35,779 nucleotides of DNA. It comes from Streptococcus suis (GTDB taxonomy: Bacteria; Bacillota; Bacilli; Lactobacillales; Streptococcaceae). The stretch spans positions 1 to 35,779 of the forward strand of contig NZ_POQQ01000018.1 in the NCBI RefSeq assembly GCF_002964575.1, in the 5' to 3' direction. The notes beneath the pieces were generated by a model that worked only from the letters and a program-made list of their open reading frames with translations, searched no databases and had not been told where the DNA came from. Numbering within the stretch: position 1 is the stretch's first letter; each line of letters opens with the position of its first letter. A program made the position numbers and the translations under genes. Shown in pieces: positions 7,894 through 15,328 of the stretch.

Positions 7894-8802
7894 CTAATAA
7901 GCATACCAAGCGACACCCTCATAGATCCAACCTCTCTCTTGAAGTACTTGGACTTCATTTTTATCCAAGGTATAGTGATGGGAACCACTGACTAATCCTG
8001 GATGAAACAAACGATGCACTTCTTTATTTCCATTTGAATACCATCCGATACCTTCTTGTTTCCATCCAAATCGACTTGTCAAAACGTCTACCTCATGTTT
8101 ATCCAAGGTATAGTGATGGTCTTTGAGAATGGGGTTATAGAGACGATAAACAGGTGTGTTGTTTGAAGTAGTATTTATAAAATGCCAAGCGACTCCTTCA
8201 TCATTTCCCCATCCAATTTTTACCAGATAATCTTTTTCATACTCATCCGAGGTATAGAAATGCTCGTGGTTAATTGGATTATATAGTCTAAACATAGGAA
8301 GTAGATTGACTGATTGGAGGGGGTCATTTGTTTCGAGGATGGTTACAGTGAAGGTCATCTTTTCTGGTGAAGATTGTTGATGTGAAGAAACGGGAGTCTG
8401 TCCTAAATAAACACCAGGAAAATAAGTCCAATTTTTTTGTGATAATTCATTTAAAAAACTTTGTTTTTTATCTGCTTGTGCTGGAAGGACGGTAACAGAA
8501 GTTACTCCTGCTTTTAGTGCTTTCCAATCCCCTTTTTCTCCTATTGATAGAACAGAAGTATCTTCTACCTCAAAATCAAGACTGAATTCTAAGTCGTAGT
8601 AACTATCCGAGAGACTACGGCGTATTTGTCCAAAATCGCCCACTCTAACTTCTGTTGGTACGGTTAGATTGTCCAACTCAACTTTCTGACTATGGTCTGC
8701 TATGTAAGAGTTTCTTTCTGCTGCTGTAAGGGTTGCGACTCCCCCAAATAGTAGCAACAATCCTAGATTTAACACAATCATAAAGAATGTTTTATTTTTC
8801 AT
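7894..8802 (-). CDS. Secreted protein with three C-terminal DUF5648-type repeats
   Basis: A 302-residue exported protein. Residues 1-29 form a signal peptide (KNK, then a long hydrophobic core ending near ATLTAAE). Residues 40-160 look like a bacterial Ig-like domain (DLEFSLDFEVEDTSVLSI, ALKAGVTSVTVLP). From 168 to the end come three copies of a roughly 42-residue repeat with the pattern RLYNP...H.YT.D..E...L...GW..EGVAWY (starting near 170, 218 and 263), as in the DUF5648 module of streptococcal secreted proteins. No LPXTG motif, lipobox or catalytic domain is seen. It stands alone with its own promoter. It probably binds at the cell surface (possibly carbohydrate or wall), but no function is established by the sequence. 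Confidence 0.8.
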   Translation of the reverse strand: MKNKTFFMIVLNLGLLLLFGGVATLTAAERNSYIADHSQKVELDNLTVPTEVRVGDFGQIRRSLSDSYYDLEFSLDFEVEDTSVLSIGEKGDWKALKAGVTSVTVLPAQADKKQSFLNELSQKNWTYFPGVYLGQTPVSSHQQSSPEKMTFTVTILETNDPLQSVNLLPMFRLYNPINHEHFYTSDEYEKDYLVKIGWGNDEGVAWHFINTTSNNTPVYRLYNPILKDHHYTLDKHEVDVLTSRFGWKQEGIGWYSNGNKEVHRLFHPGLVSGSHHYTLDKNEVQVLQERGWIYEGVAWYAY

Positions 8803-8896
8803 CTTTTTTCCTTTCTGCTAACGAATCACAGTCTAATTGACACGTTTTATTTTTCAACCTCTAATAGTAATTCTTCCTAACTTATTTTTCTCCTTA

Positions 8897-8925
8897 ATTA
8901 TACAAGAACAAAAAATAAAGGTCAA
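8897..8925 (-). promoter_or_regulatory. Promoter of the DUF5648 gene
   Basis: On the minus strand TTGACC (8920-8925), a 17-base spacer and TATAAT (8897-8902) form a near-consensus sigma-A promoter. The leader before the ATG would be about 85-90 bases. Confidence 0.75.
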
Positions 8926-8961
8926 TATATTATATACTTCGGTCACACCATATGCATGAAG

Positions 8962-9000
8962 AAAATGCATGTAACTGTTTTCTAGCTACATGCATTTTTT
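8962..9000. terminator. Hairpin with T-run in the 8803-9371 gap
   Basis: AAAATGCATGTA (8962-8973) pairs perfectly with TACATGCATTTT (8987-8998), continuing into a T-run on the plus strand. It lies upstream of the DUF5648 promoter and belongs to no recognised gene, so it may end a short plus-strand transcript or be a relic. Confidence 0.5.
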
Positions 9001-9290
9001 CAAAAATATTTCACAATTGCTTTGATTTATCCTCGTTATCACCTACATTATGACATCATTTTATGATGAAAATATGACTTTTTATGAAAATTGGTTATCT
9101 GAAAACGAAATTTTCTTCATGCGTTTGGCATGTGTTTCGGTGAAAACGTAAAATGTGAAAGAACTTTTCAAACACATTTCTCGGTATTGACAAAACCTTA
9201 CTTAACGAATTTAAAAAGTTAAGATAAAGCTAGGATAATGGGACTGGTGAGGTGGGTTGGAAAGTCAGGGTAGCATAAAGGTCGTTAGAT
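9001..9290. other. Gene-free stretch with a possible promoter
   Basis: No open frame or known RNA is recognised here. TTGACA at 9187-9192, 17 bases and TTTAAA at 9210-9215 form a possible plus-strand promoter. After it comes a G-rich stretch (GGGACTGGTGAGGTGGGTTG at 9240) that runs into the hairpin at 9291. A short transcript of roughly 110 bases is conceivable but unproven. Confidence 0.3.
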
Positions 9291-9338
9291 AAAAAGCATA
9301 GAATCACAATTGTAAAGGCGATTTTATGCTTTTCATTG
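9291..9338. terminator. Terminator of the PrsW-like gene, usable from both sides
   Basis: AAAAAGCATAGAATC (9291-9305) pairs with GATTTTATGCTTTT (9320-9333). Read on the minus strand it ends in TTTTTATC and lies about 35 bases after the stop of the PrsW-like gene. Confidence 0.75.
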
Positions 9339-9371
9339 TTTCTTATCTTATCATTTAGCCTCTTTATTAGT

Positions 9372-10181
9372 CTATTCTACCAATGTATCAACAGTTCGAA
9401 AGGCAAGAAGGCCTAGAAGTATGCTAGCCATTGGAAGCAGGGTTGTCAAAATACCTGTATGTAATGGTGAGTTAAAGAAGAAATGCAGACCGATACTTGC
9501 TGCAATCCAAAATAGACCTTGAACTGTTGACATGGCTTTTTGTTTGGTAAAAAGTGCCACCATACCAACAGCAAAGAGCATGGTAAATACCCAGTGGGTC
9601 CAACCAGCCTGTCCAACACGACCGATAATAGTCTCAAACCCATCTAGTTTACCAATAAACATATCACGAAAAGTGAACATGATATCTTCAACGATTTGGA
9701 AACTAAGACCAGCGATGATACCACTGACCAAGGCATGTTTGAGAGTTATTTTTCTTGCAATTAGTAAAACCAAGAGAACAACCAGAGCCTTGCCAAATTC
9801 TTCTGCCAAGGGACCTGAAATAGCTGCGCCCCAGTCATAACGGAAATCATCACTGACCTTAACGATCTCTAGCAAAAAGTAGCCAATCGCAGTGTGCCCA
9901 TAGTCTGAAAAAGCGACTCCAGCAGTTAGGCCCAAAATCCAACTCAACTGACTGACTTTTTTAGAAATCGCATAGCGGTTTTCCAAGTGGCGTATAAAAC
10001 AGACCAAGGGAATGATATAGAGAGCAGCCACAGATATGGTCAGTAAAAACAAGGGATACTTGGCTTCCATACCATTTGGTGTTGCCAGCTCTTCAAATAT
10101 CATTTGACAGCCTTTTACAAAGCCAAAGCTGGCTAACAGGATAGGGAAGTAGGTTTTACAATTTTGAACGATGTTATTCAT
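9372..10181 (-). CDS. PrsW-family intramembrane glutamic protease homologue
   Basis: A 269-residue membrane protein with about seven to eight hydrophobic segments. It has the PrsW signature set: EExxK in GPLAEEFGK (Glu127, Glu128, Lys131), an FxxxE motif in LSFQIVEDIMF (Phe161, Glu165), and membrane histidines in GWTHWVF (His196) and IGLHFFFN (His233). Characterised PrsW proteins cleave anti-sigma factors within the membrane, but streptococci lack the B. subtilis RsiW system, so the substrate here is unknown. A single gene with its own promoter and terminator, adjacent to but divergent from har. Family assignment is good; proteolytic activity is inferred from the conserved motifs. Confidence 0.8.
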   Translation of the reverse strand: MNNIVQNCKTYFPILLASFGFVKGCQMIFEELATPNGMEAKYPLFLLTISVAALYIIPLVCFIRHLENRYAISKKVSQLSWILGLTAGVAFSDYGHTAIGYFLLEIVKVSDDFRYDWGAAISGPLAEEFGKALVVLLVLLIARKITLKHALVSGIIAGLSFQIVEDIMFTFRDMFIGKLDGFETIIGRVGQAGWTHWVFTMLFAVGMVALFTKQKAMSTVQGLFWIAASIGLHFFFNSPLHTGILTTLLPMASILLGLLAFRTVDTLVE

Positions 10182-10225
10182 TAGTTACTCCTTATTATTG
10201 TATTAAGTGATTAGTGTTTGGATAC

Positions 10226-10254
10226 ATTGTATCAAAATGGTCTTCCCTTGTCTA
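10226..10254 (-). promoter_or_regulatory. Promoter of the PrsW-like gene
   Basis: On the minus strand TAGACA (10249-10254), 17 bases and TACAAT (10226-10231), with TGA before the -10. The gene's ribosome binding site AAGGAG lies just before its ATG. Confidence 0.6.
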
Positions 10255-10377
10255 ATATTCTTGTGTTTTCTAGCTAAAAATTACAAAAAACTTACAAAAT
10301 ACTTTCTCGTAGCAGAATTGTGCCAAAAAAAATCTTTTTTGATAGACTAAGGTTGAAAACATTAAAAGGAGTATCTT

Positions 10378-11694
10378 ATGGAACAATTTGATTTGTTAGT
10401 CGTCGGCTTTGGTAAGGCTGGTAAGACATTGGCAGGTAAGTTAGCTGCGTCAGGTAAAAAAGTTGCCTTGGTGGAGGAAAATCCTGCTATGTTCGGTGGG
10501 ACTTGTATCAATATCGGCTGTATTCCAACTAAAACCCTCTTAGTCGCAGCAGATAAAAACTGGACCTTTGAGCAGGTTATGGAGCAAAAGGAAACAGTCA
10601 CTACTCGCTTGCGGAACAAAAACGAGGCAGTATTAAAAGGCAGCGGTGCTAGTTTGTATCAAGGACACGCACGTTTTGTGGCGGATAAGGTTGTGGAAGT
10701 GTCAGCTGGTGAGGAATCCATCCGACTGACTGCGGAAACGATTGTCATCAATACAGGTGCTAAGTCGCGCGTGCTTCCAATTCCAGGTTTGTTGGATACA
10801 GCTCACGTCTATGATAGTACTGGTATTCAGAACTTGGAAACTCGTCCTGACAAGTTGGCCATTATCGGTGGTGGGAACATTGGTCTGGAATTTGCTGGAC
10901 TTTACAGCAAACTCGGTAGTCAGGTGACGGTATATGAAGCTAGCTCTGCTATTTTACCAAGAGAAGAGGAAGTGGTGGCTAAGTTAGCCAAGGAGTATAT
11001 GGAAGAAGCTGGCGTGACCTTCGTCTTGGGTGCGAAAATTGAGCAAGTAGCTGCTGCGGGCGAGCAAGTTGCTGTGACGGTCAATGGCGAAACGGCAATC
11101 TTCGACGCTGTCCTCTATGCGACAGGTCGTGTGCCAAACACTGCTGACTTGGGCTTGGAAAATACAGCGATTGAGCTTTTGGAAAATGGTGCTGTTAAGG
11201 TGGATGACTACTGTGAAACGACAGTTTCAGGTGTCTATGCAGTGGGCGATGTCAATGGCGGTCCACAATTCACTTACACATCCCTAGACGACTTCCGTAT
11301 CGTCTTCGGCAAGTTGACTGGGACTGGAACTTATAGCTTGAGCCAACGTAAGTCTATTCCAACCAGTGTCTTTATCACGCCTGTGCTGTCTCGTGTTGGT
11401 CTGACCGAGAAGGAAGCCAAGGAAGCAGGTTACGACTACATTGCCAATGAATTGCCTGTTGCCAATATGCCACGTGCCCATGTCAATAATGATCTTAAAG
11501 GTATTTTCAAGGTTATCGTAGACAAGGAAAGCAAGCTTGTTCTGGGTGCGACTCTCTTTGGTCGCAATTCAGAGGAGCTGATTAACTTGATTGCTATGGC
11601 CATTGACAACCAAATCCCTTACACCTACTTCAAAACGCAAATTTTCACCCATCCGACGATGGCTGAGAATTTGAATGATGTCTTTAATTTTTAA
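10378..11694 (+). CDS. har: Class I flavoprotein disulfide reductase, probable hypothiocyanite reductase
   Basis: A 438-residue NAD(P)H/FAD enzyme with N-terminal FAD loop (VVGFGKAGKTLAGKLA), redox cysteine pair Cys43/Cys48 in GGTCINIGCIPTK, NAD loop (AIIGGGNIGLEFAGLY), second FAD motif (VYAVGDVNGGPQFTY), and C-terminal dimer domain with the HPTMAEN segment. Glutathione reductases and lipoamide dehydrogenases share this frame. Length, the CINIGC motif and the absence of extra domains fit the RclA/MerA-like group, to which the pneumococcal HOSCN reductase Har belongs. Har detoxifies hypothiocyanous acid made by host peroxidases. The heavy-metal-binding domain and C-terminal cysteine pair of MerA are absent. 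The start follows AAAAGGAG. Function is inferred by similarity. Confidence 0.75.
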   Translation: MEQFDLLVVGFGKAGKTLAGKLAASGKKVALVEENPAMFGGTCINIGCIPTKTLLVAADKNWTFEQVMEQKETVTTRLRNKNEAVLKGSGASLYQGHARFVADKVVEVSAGEESIRLTAETIVINTGAKSRVLPIPGLLDTAHVYDSTGIQNLETRPDKLAIIGGGNIGLEFAGLYSKLGSQVTVYEASSAILPREEEVVAKLAKEYMEEAGVTFVLGAKIEQVAAAGEQVAVTVNGETAIFDAVLYATGRVPNTADLGLENTAIELLENGAVKVDDYCETTVSGVYAVGDVNGGPQFTYTSLDDFRIVFGKLTGTGTYSLSQRKSIPTSVFITPVLSRVGLTEKEAKEAGYDYIANELPVANMPRAHVNNDLKGIFKVIVDKESKLVLGATLFGRNSEELINLIAMAIDNQIPYTYFKTQIFTHPTMAENLNDVFNF

Positions 11695-11719
11695 TATTTT
11701 AGGGAGGGAAGCTATCTGC

Positions 11720-11760
11720 CTATACTCAAGTATAATCTGCGGCTTCGTTTCCTAGACTAG
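11720..11760 (-). repeat. Fragment resembling a streptococcal BOX element
   Basis: On the minus strand the stretch contains CTAGGAAACGAAGCCGCAG followed by ATTATACTTGAGTATAG. This resembles part of the pneumococcal BOX repeat as I remember it (CTAGGAAGCTAGCCGCAGG, then TGTACTTGAGTA). It lies in a 196-base gap between convergent genes, a usual setting for BOX. Only a fragment is recognisable. Confidence 0.5.
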
Positions 11761-11802
11761 TATCAAGACCATCGAGTGACCATATTTTGTTGGTTGACTA
11801 TG

Positions 11803-11825
11803 ACCGTCCGAAAGGGCGGTTTTTT
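11803..11825 (+). terminator. Rho-independent terminator of har
   Basis: ACCGTCC, GAAA loop, GGGCGGT and a run of T form a compact strong terminator about 110 bases after har. Confidence 0.85.
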
Positions 11826-11830
11826 GAAAA

Positions 11831-11875
11831 AAAAGAGGACGACTTGGATGATAGATTATCCAGTTGTACTCTTTT
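11831..11875 (-). terminator. Terminator of the ucpA-like gene
   Basis: On the minus strand a long imperfect stem (AAAAGAGTACAACTGGAT with ATCCAAGTCGTCCTCTTTT) ends in a T-run, 15 bases past the stop of the SDR gene. It converges with the har terminator. Confidence 0.7.
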
Positions 11876-11890
11876 TATGAATATGGTATA

Positions 11891-12682
11891 CTAAACACCC
11901 ATATCGACAGTTTCTGGTAGGGTAGCACCTCCATCAATAACAATTTGGGCACCCGTAATATAGCTACTTTCATCGCTGCCAAGGAATGCAAACAATTCCC
12001 CAACTTCTGTTGGATCTGCCAGTCGTTTCATTGGGACTGCTTTTGCGATTCCCTCAATGATTTGCTCTGGATTTTCAGGATTAGACTCTAAAGCCATTTG
12101 TTCTACCATTGGTGTACGTGCGTAGCCTAATTGTGTACAGTTCACACGAATATTTTTTTGAGCATACTCGACAGCCAAGCATTTGGTTAAACCGACTGTT
12201 GCTGCTTTGGTCATTGCATATGCAGCTTCTCCAGGGTCTGCAACAATATCTCCTGTGACAGAAGAAGCAATGACAATACTACCTCCATCACCTTTTAGCA
12301 TTTCCTTAATAGCAACTTGGCAGGTATTCCAGACCCCCTTGATATTGATATCAATATGGAAATCTCTCATTTCTTCTGTAAATTCTTCAAATGGCGCCAA
12401 TCGACAGACTCCAGCATTGCAACAGGCTATATGTAGAGAACCAAATGCAGCAATCGTTTTATTTACAGCCTCTTGTAATTGTGTTATTTCACGAACATCA
12501 GCTATATGTGTAATGATATCTGCATGATACTTTTCTCGTAATTCTTGTGCCGTTGTTTCAACGGCTTCATCTCTATCTATCATACAGATTTTAGCCCCAT
12601 TTTTTACATAGACTTCAGCAATCCCTTTGCCAAGACCAAACGCAGCACCAGTAATCAATGCAACTTTTCCAAGTAACTTCAT
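11891..12682 (-). CDS. ucpA: Short-chain dehydrogenase/reductase, UcpA-like
   Basis: A 263-residue classical SDR with the cofactor loop TGAAFGLGKGIA (TGxxxGxG), structural CNAGVCRL (NAG), catalytic Ser in SSVTGDIVADPG, and YAMTK (Tyr-x3-Lys). Several stretches match E. coli UcpA as I recall it, which has the same length: RDFHIDINIKGVWN, LAVEYAQ, and DESSYITG followed by VIDGGATLPET. UcpA is linked to furfural and aldehyde tolerance in E. coli, but its natural substrate is not settled, so an alcohol/aldehyde or sugar-alcohol substrate should be left open. Asp37 in CMIDRDE after the second strand suggests NAD preference. Single gene with its own promoter and a GGAGGA ribosome binding site. Confidence 0.8.
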   Translation of the reverse strand: MKLLGKVALITGAAFGLGKGIAEVYVKNGAKICMIDRDEAVETTAQELREKYHADIITHIADVREITQLQEAVNKTIAAFGSLHIACCNAGVCRLAPFEEFTEEMRDFHIDINIKGVWNTCQVAIKEMLKGDGGSIVIASSVTGDIVADPGEAAYAMTKAATVGLTKCLAVEYAQKNIRVNCTQLGYARTPMVEQMALESNPENPEQIIEGIAKAVPMKRLADPTEVGELFAFLGSDESSYITGAQIVIDGGATLPETVDMGV

Positions 12683-12713
12683 AAGAGTTCCTCCTTGTTA
12701 TTATATTAAATAA

Positions 12714-12742
12714 AATGTAATCCTTTTCAAAGAAAAAGTCAA
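12714..12742 (-). promoter_or_regulatory. Promoter of the ucpA-like gene
   Basis: On the minus strand TTGACT (12737-12742), 17 bases, TACATT (12714-12719). The leader is short, about 25-30 bases. Confidence 0.6.
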
Positions 12743-12863
12743 TTAATTATATAGAAATTCTGTAATGAATTGATAGATATTTATTTATTTTTTCATTTTT
12801 ATAGAATATATTCTCAGATATGCTGTAATCTTTTAGTATTTAACATGCAATCTGCTAGTCATT

Positions 12864-12891
12864 TTGGTATTTTTTGTATACATGGTACAAT
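12864..12891 (+). promoter_or_regulatory. Promoter of the lipoprotein-GNAT-alkD-DUF1905 operon
   Basis: TGGTACAAT (12883-12891) is an extended -10, with a weak -35 TTGGTA (12864-12869) 16 bases away. Transcription would begin about 20 bases before the lipoprotein start codon. Confidence 0.55.
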
Positions 12892-12917
12892 AAGGTATCA
12901 ACTATTGGAGGTTTTAT

Positions 12918-13535
12918 ATGAAATGGAATAAAAAGTTAGCCCTCAGTGCTGTATTAGCTGCCAGTCTAGTCACTCTTTCTGCCTGTCAATCAATTTCAAA
13001 TTGGTGGAAAAATACCAAGGAAGAATGGATTGGCTTGGAGATGACGGTACGGACTTATGATGAAAATTCTCAGTTGATAGATGAAATGTCTGGTAAATCC
13101 CTATCGATTTCGCGGAACGAGGAATTTGACTCTGTGGATGCCGAAGGCTATTCCAATGCGGATTCGTCTGTCTTGAAGGTGACACTTGGCAATTATGAAA
13201 TTGACCATGTCGGCTCATCCTTGATTGCAGCTGAAGAAGGTTTGGAAGACTTGTATGCGAAATATCAGACCACAGTAGATATTGCAAATTACGATCGTGC
13301 AATTCCGCTTGTTAACCGTATGGTATCTAGTCTCAAAAATGATTTTACAGGTAAGGCAAAGGTGGTTTTGATTCGTTCGCAAAACGGAACACCGCTTGCT
13401 ACTTATGTAGGTGATAAAGTGTCTCTTTATGCATCTGATGCACCTAAGACTTCTGAACTCTTGATTGATGGTAAACGGTTGATTATCTATCGTTGTGACT
13501 ATACCATTTATGATAGAGAATTATTGGAGAACTAG
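12918..13535 (+). CDS. DUF5052-type lipoprotein
   Basis: A 205-residue predicted lipoprotein. The signal sequence MKWNKKLALSAVLAASLVTL ends in the lipobox LSAC with Cys23 as the lipidated residue. The mature part begins QSISNWWKNTKEEWIGLEMT and has no transmembrane segment. The pattern of short mixed strands matches small DUF5052 lipoproteins common in streptococci and lactococci, whose role is unknown. First gene of a four-gene unit; its stop codon directly abuts the next ATG with no spacer, so translation is probably coupled. The start follows GGAGG at a normal distance. No solute-binding fold or ABC genes are nearby. Confidence 0.8.
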   Translation: MKWNKKLALSAVLAASLVTLSACQSISNWWKNTKEEWIGLEMTVRTYDENSQLIDEMSGKSLSISRNEEFDSVDAEGYSNADSSVLKVTLGNYEIDHVGSSLIAAEEGLEDLYAKYQTTVDIANYDRAIPLVNRMVSSLKNDFTGKAKVVLIRSQNGTPLATYVGDKVSLYASDAPKTSELLIDGKRLIIYRCDYTIYDRELLEN

Positions 13536-14045
13536 ATGATAGACATTCGTTCAGCACGGCTAGAGGATGCTGCAGACCTTGTGGCAATTTATGCTCCTTA
13601 TGTAGAAAAGACCGCTATTACCTTTGAGACTCAAGTGCCGACTGTCGAAGCCTTTGCAAGTCGAATTGAAAAGACCTTGGAGAAGTTTCCCTATCTGGTC
13701 GCAGTTGAAGAGGGAGCTCTTGTAGGTTATGCCTATGCTTCAACCTACTATGCCCGTGCGGCTTACGATTGGACGGTGGAATTATCTGTATATATCAAGC
13801 AAGAAGCACGTGGAAAAGGAATTGGAACTATTCTCTACAATGCTTTGGAAAGGGAACTGAACGCGCGTGGTTTTAAAAACTTCTTAGCCTGTATCGCCCT
13901 ACCAAACCCAGCCTCTATAGCACTCCATGAGAAGAGGGGCTATGAACAGGTAGCTCATTTCAAAAAAGTTGGTTATAAATTTGATACATGGCATGATATT
14001 GTCTGGCTTCAAAAATCTCTTGTAGGTAAGCAAAATGAAGATTGA
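13536..14045 (+). CDS. GNAT N-acetyltransferase, phosphinothricin-acetyltransferase-like
   Basis: A 169-residue acetyl-CoA-dependent N-acetyltransferase. It starts IDIRSARLEDAADLVAIYAPYV and has the pyrophosphate-binding loop QEARGKGIG (Arg92 to Gly97), then NFLACIALPNPASIALHEKRGY and the C-terminal WLQKSL. These match the Pat/MnaT subgroup, which acetylates methionine derivatives, related amino-acid analogues or phosphinothricin. The natural substrate is probably an amino-acid-like amine, but it is not determined by sequence. The start abuts the previous stop codon, and the end overlaps the AlkD-like gene by 11 bases, so the three genes are tightly coupled. Confidence 0.85.
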   Translation: MIDIRSARLEDAADLVAIYAPYVEKTAITFETQVPTVEAFASRIEKTLEKFPYLVAVEEGALVGYAYASTYYARAAYDWTVELSVYIKQEARGKGIGTILYNALERELNARGFKNFLACIALPNPASIALHEKRGYEQVAHFKKVGYKFDTWHDIVWLQKSLVGKQNED

Positions 14046-14688
14046 AGAATTAGAAAAACGTTTGTTGGCTGTGGCGGATGCCAGTCAGGCTCAGCCTATG
14101 AAAGCCTATATGAAGAATCATTTTGACTTTCTAGGTGTTCGGACACCTGATCGTCGAACAGTTGCTAGGCTATTTTTCAAAGAATCTGAGGCTCAGGGAA
14201 TTGACTGGGACTTTGTAGAGGCTTGCTGGAACAAACCCTACCGTGAGTTTCAGTATATTGCCATTGATTACCTGGTCACCAAGAAAAAAGACATGGTTTT
14301 AGCTGATTTACCTCGATTGAAACAGTTAGCTCAGACCAAGTCTTGGTGGGATAGTATCGACGGCTTGGACAAGTTAGTTGGTAAAATTGTGTTGGACAAT
14401 CCAGAGGCCAAGCAGACCATTTTGGAATGGAGTGTGGATGATGATTTCTGGTTGAGACGGATTGCCATTGACCACCAACTCTTGCAGAAAGAAAAGACAG
14501 ATACAGAGTTACTAGAGAAAATCCTGGTCAACAATCTCAATCAGACTGAATTTTTCATCAACAAGGCGATTGGCTGGAGCTTACGGGATTATTCTAAGAC
14601 CAATCCTGACTGGGTGCGGACTTTTCTTGATAAATACAGTTCCCAAATGGCAGGCTTGTCCATCCGTGAGGCTAGTAAGTACATCTAG
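14035..14688 (+). CDS. DNA alkylation repair protein (AlkD/AlkC HEAT-repeat family)
   Basis: A 217-residue all-helical HEAT-like-repeat protein of the DNA alkylation repair family, which excises N3- and N7-alkylated purines as a non-flipping glycosylase. Visible hallmarks are the N-terminal QPMKAYMKNHFDFLGVRTPDRR, the helix with YREFQYIAIDYL, KSWWDSIDGLDKLVG and DDFWLRRIAIDHQLL, where aromatic residues and Asp line the DNA groove. It starts inside the GNAT gene (11-base overlap). Both neighbours could act on small toxic molecules, so the operon may be a mild stress or detoxification unit, but that is inference. Confidence 0.88.
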   Translation: MKIEELEKRLLAVADASQAQPMKAYMKNHFDFLGVRTPDRRTVARLFFKESEAQGIDWDFVEACWNKPYREFQYIAIDYLVTKKKDMVLADLPRLKQLAQTKSWWDSIDGLDKLVGKIVLDNPEAKQTILEWSVDDDFWLRRIAIDHQLLQKEKTDTELLEKILVNNLNQTEFFINKAIGWSLRDYSKTNPDWVRTFLDKYSSQMAGLSIREASKYI

Positions 14689-14696
14689 GAGGAGCC

Positions 14697-14984
14697 ATGT
14701 CTAAAGTTTATGAATTTGAAGCCCTTATCCATCCAGTACCAGACAAGGGTGGAGCTTATGTCATATTTCCCTATGATATACGAGAAGAGTTTGGCAAGGG
14801 GAGGGTCAAAGTAACCGCGACATTTGACGATCATTCCTATGATGGCTCCATTGTCAATATGGGAGTTAAGGATGAAGCAGGCAATATCTGTTACATTATT
14901 GGTATTCAAAAGGCTATTCGAGCAGCTATTGGAAAACAGGCTGGTGATAGAGTACAAGTAACCATTCAAGAACGAATGGAGTAA
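14697..14984 (+). CDS. DUF1905 domain protein
   Basis: A 95-residue single-domain protein: FEALIHPVPDKGGAYVIFPYDIREEFGKGRVKVTATFDD at the front and IGIQKAIRAAIGKQAGDRVQVTI at the end, the DUF1905 beta-barrel pattern. Its biochemical role is unknown. In many bacteria the domain is fused or linked to YdeI/OmdA-type proteins. It starts 8 bases after the AlkD-like stop, with GGAGGAGCC as a good ribosome binding site, and is the last gene of the operon. The promoter of the downstream RNA begins only 7 bases after its stop codon. Confidence 0.85.
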   Translation: MSKVYEFEALIHPVPDKGGAYVIFPYDIREEFGKGRVKVTATFDDHSYDGSIVNMGVKDEAGNICYIIGIQKAIRAAIGKQAGDRVQVTIQERME

Positions 14985-14990
14985 TCAGGC

Positions 14991-15018
14991 TTGCAAATCC
15001 TTGAGATTATGGTAGAAT
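14991..15018 (+). promoter_or_regulatory. Promoter of the non-coding RNA
   Basis: TTGCAA (14991-14996), 16 bases and TAGAAT (15013-15018), with TGG before the -10. Start of transcription is expected near 15025. Confidence 0.7.
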
Positions 15019-15024
15019 AGATTC

Positions 15025-15175
15025 ATGCGATGAGCCGAGTAGTGACTATGTCACATTCGACGCTAGGGAGGTCTTCATTAAATTGAAACGCAGGAGCGGA
15101 CCTTGAATAGTTGTGTGAACCTTCTATTCTCATCGGAAACGATGCCCTTGCCCACCCTTGAGGTGGGCTTTTTTT
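15025..15175 (+). ncRNA. Structured small RNA of unassigned family, about 150 bases
   Basis: A promoter precedes this stretch and it ends in a perfect terminator (GCCCACC 15150-15156, loop, GGTGGGC 15162-15168, seven T). No open frame fits. Visible helices: CGATGAG (15028-15034) with CTCATCG (15129-15135), closing a multibranch fold; GTGAC/GTCAC (15042-15054); AGGTC/GACCT (15069-15073 with 15099-15103); GAATAG/CTATTC (15105-15110 with 15124-15129). CATCG-GAAA-CGATG (15131-15144) is an alternative hairpin with a GNRA loop that competes with the closing helix. The next gene is on the other strand, so this is a stand-alone RNA rather than a leader. I could not match it to SRP RNA, tmRNA, RNase P RNA or a riboswitch; 6S/Lacto-usp and the streptococcal asd motif remain possible. 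Confidence 0.75.
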
Positions 15176-15328
15176 GTTATGTGATTTTCAGAAACATTTT
15201 AATAATGTTTCCAAGAGTTCTATTATTCAGTATATCTTTGTAGAAGTGTAAATATTCAATTTGCTCTGAACGTTGAACGGATCAGTCAATACTGCTCATT
15301 CTGATAGTTAATATCATTAAAAGTGTGA

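Noticed and set aside
15029..15175. tmRNA or SRP RNA
   Set aside because: The ATTCGAC stretch recalls tmRNA, but the segment is far too short and lacks a tRNA-like end. The SRP tetraloop region (GGUC..GGAAGGAAGCAGCC type) is absent.
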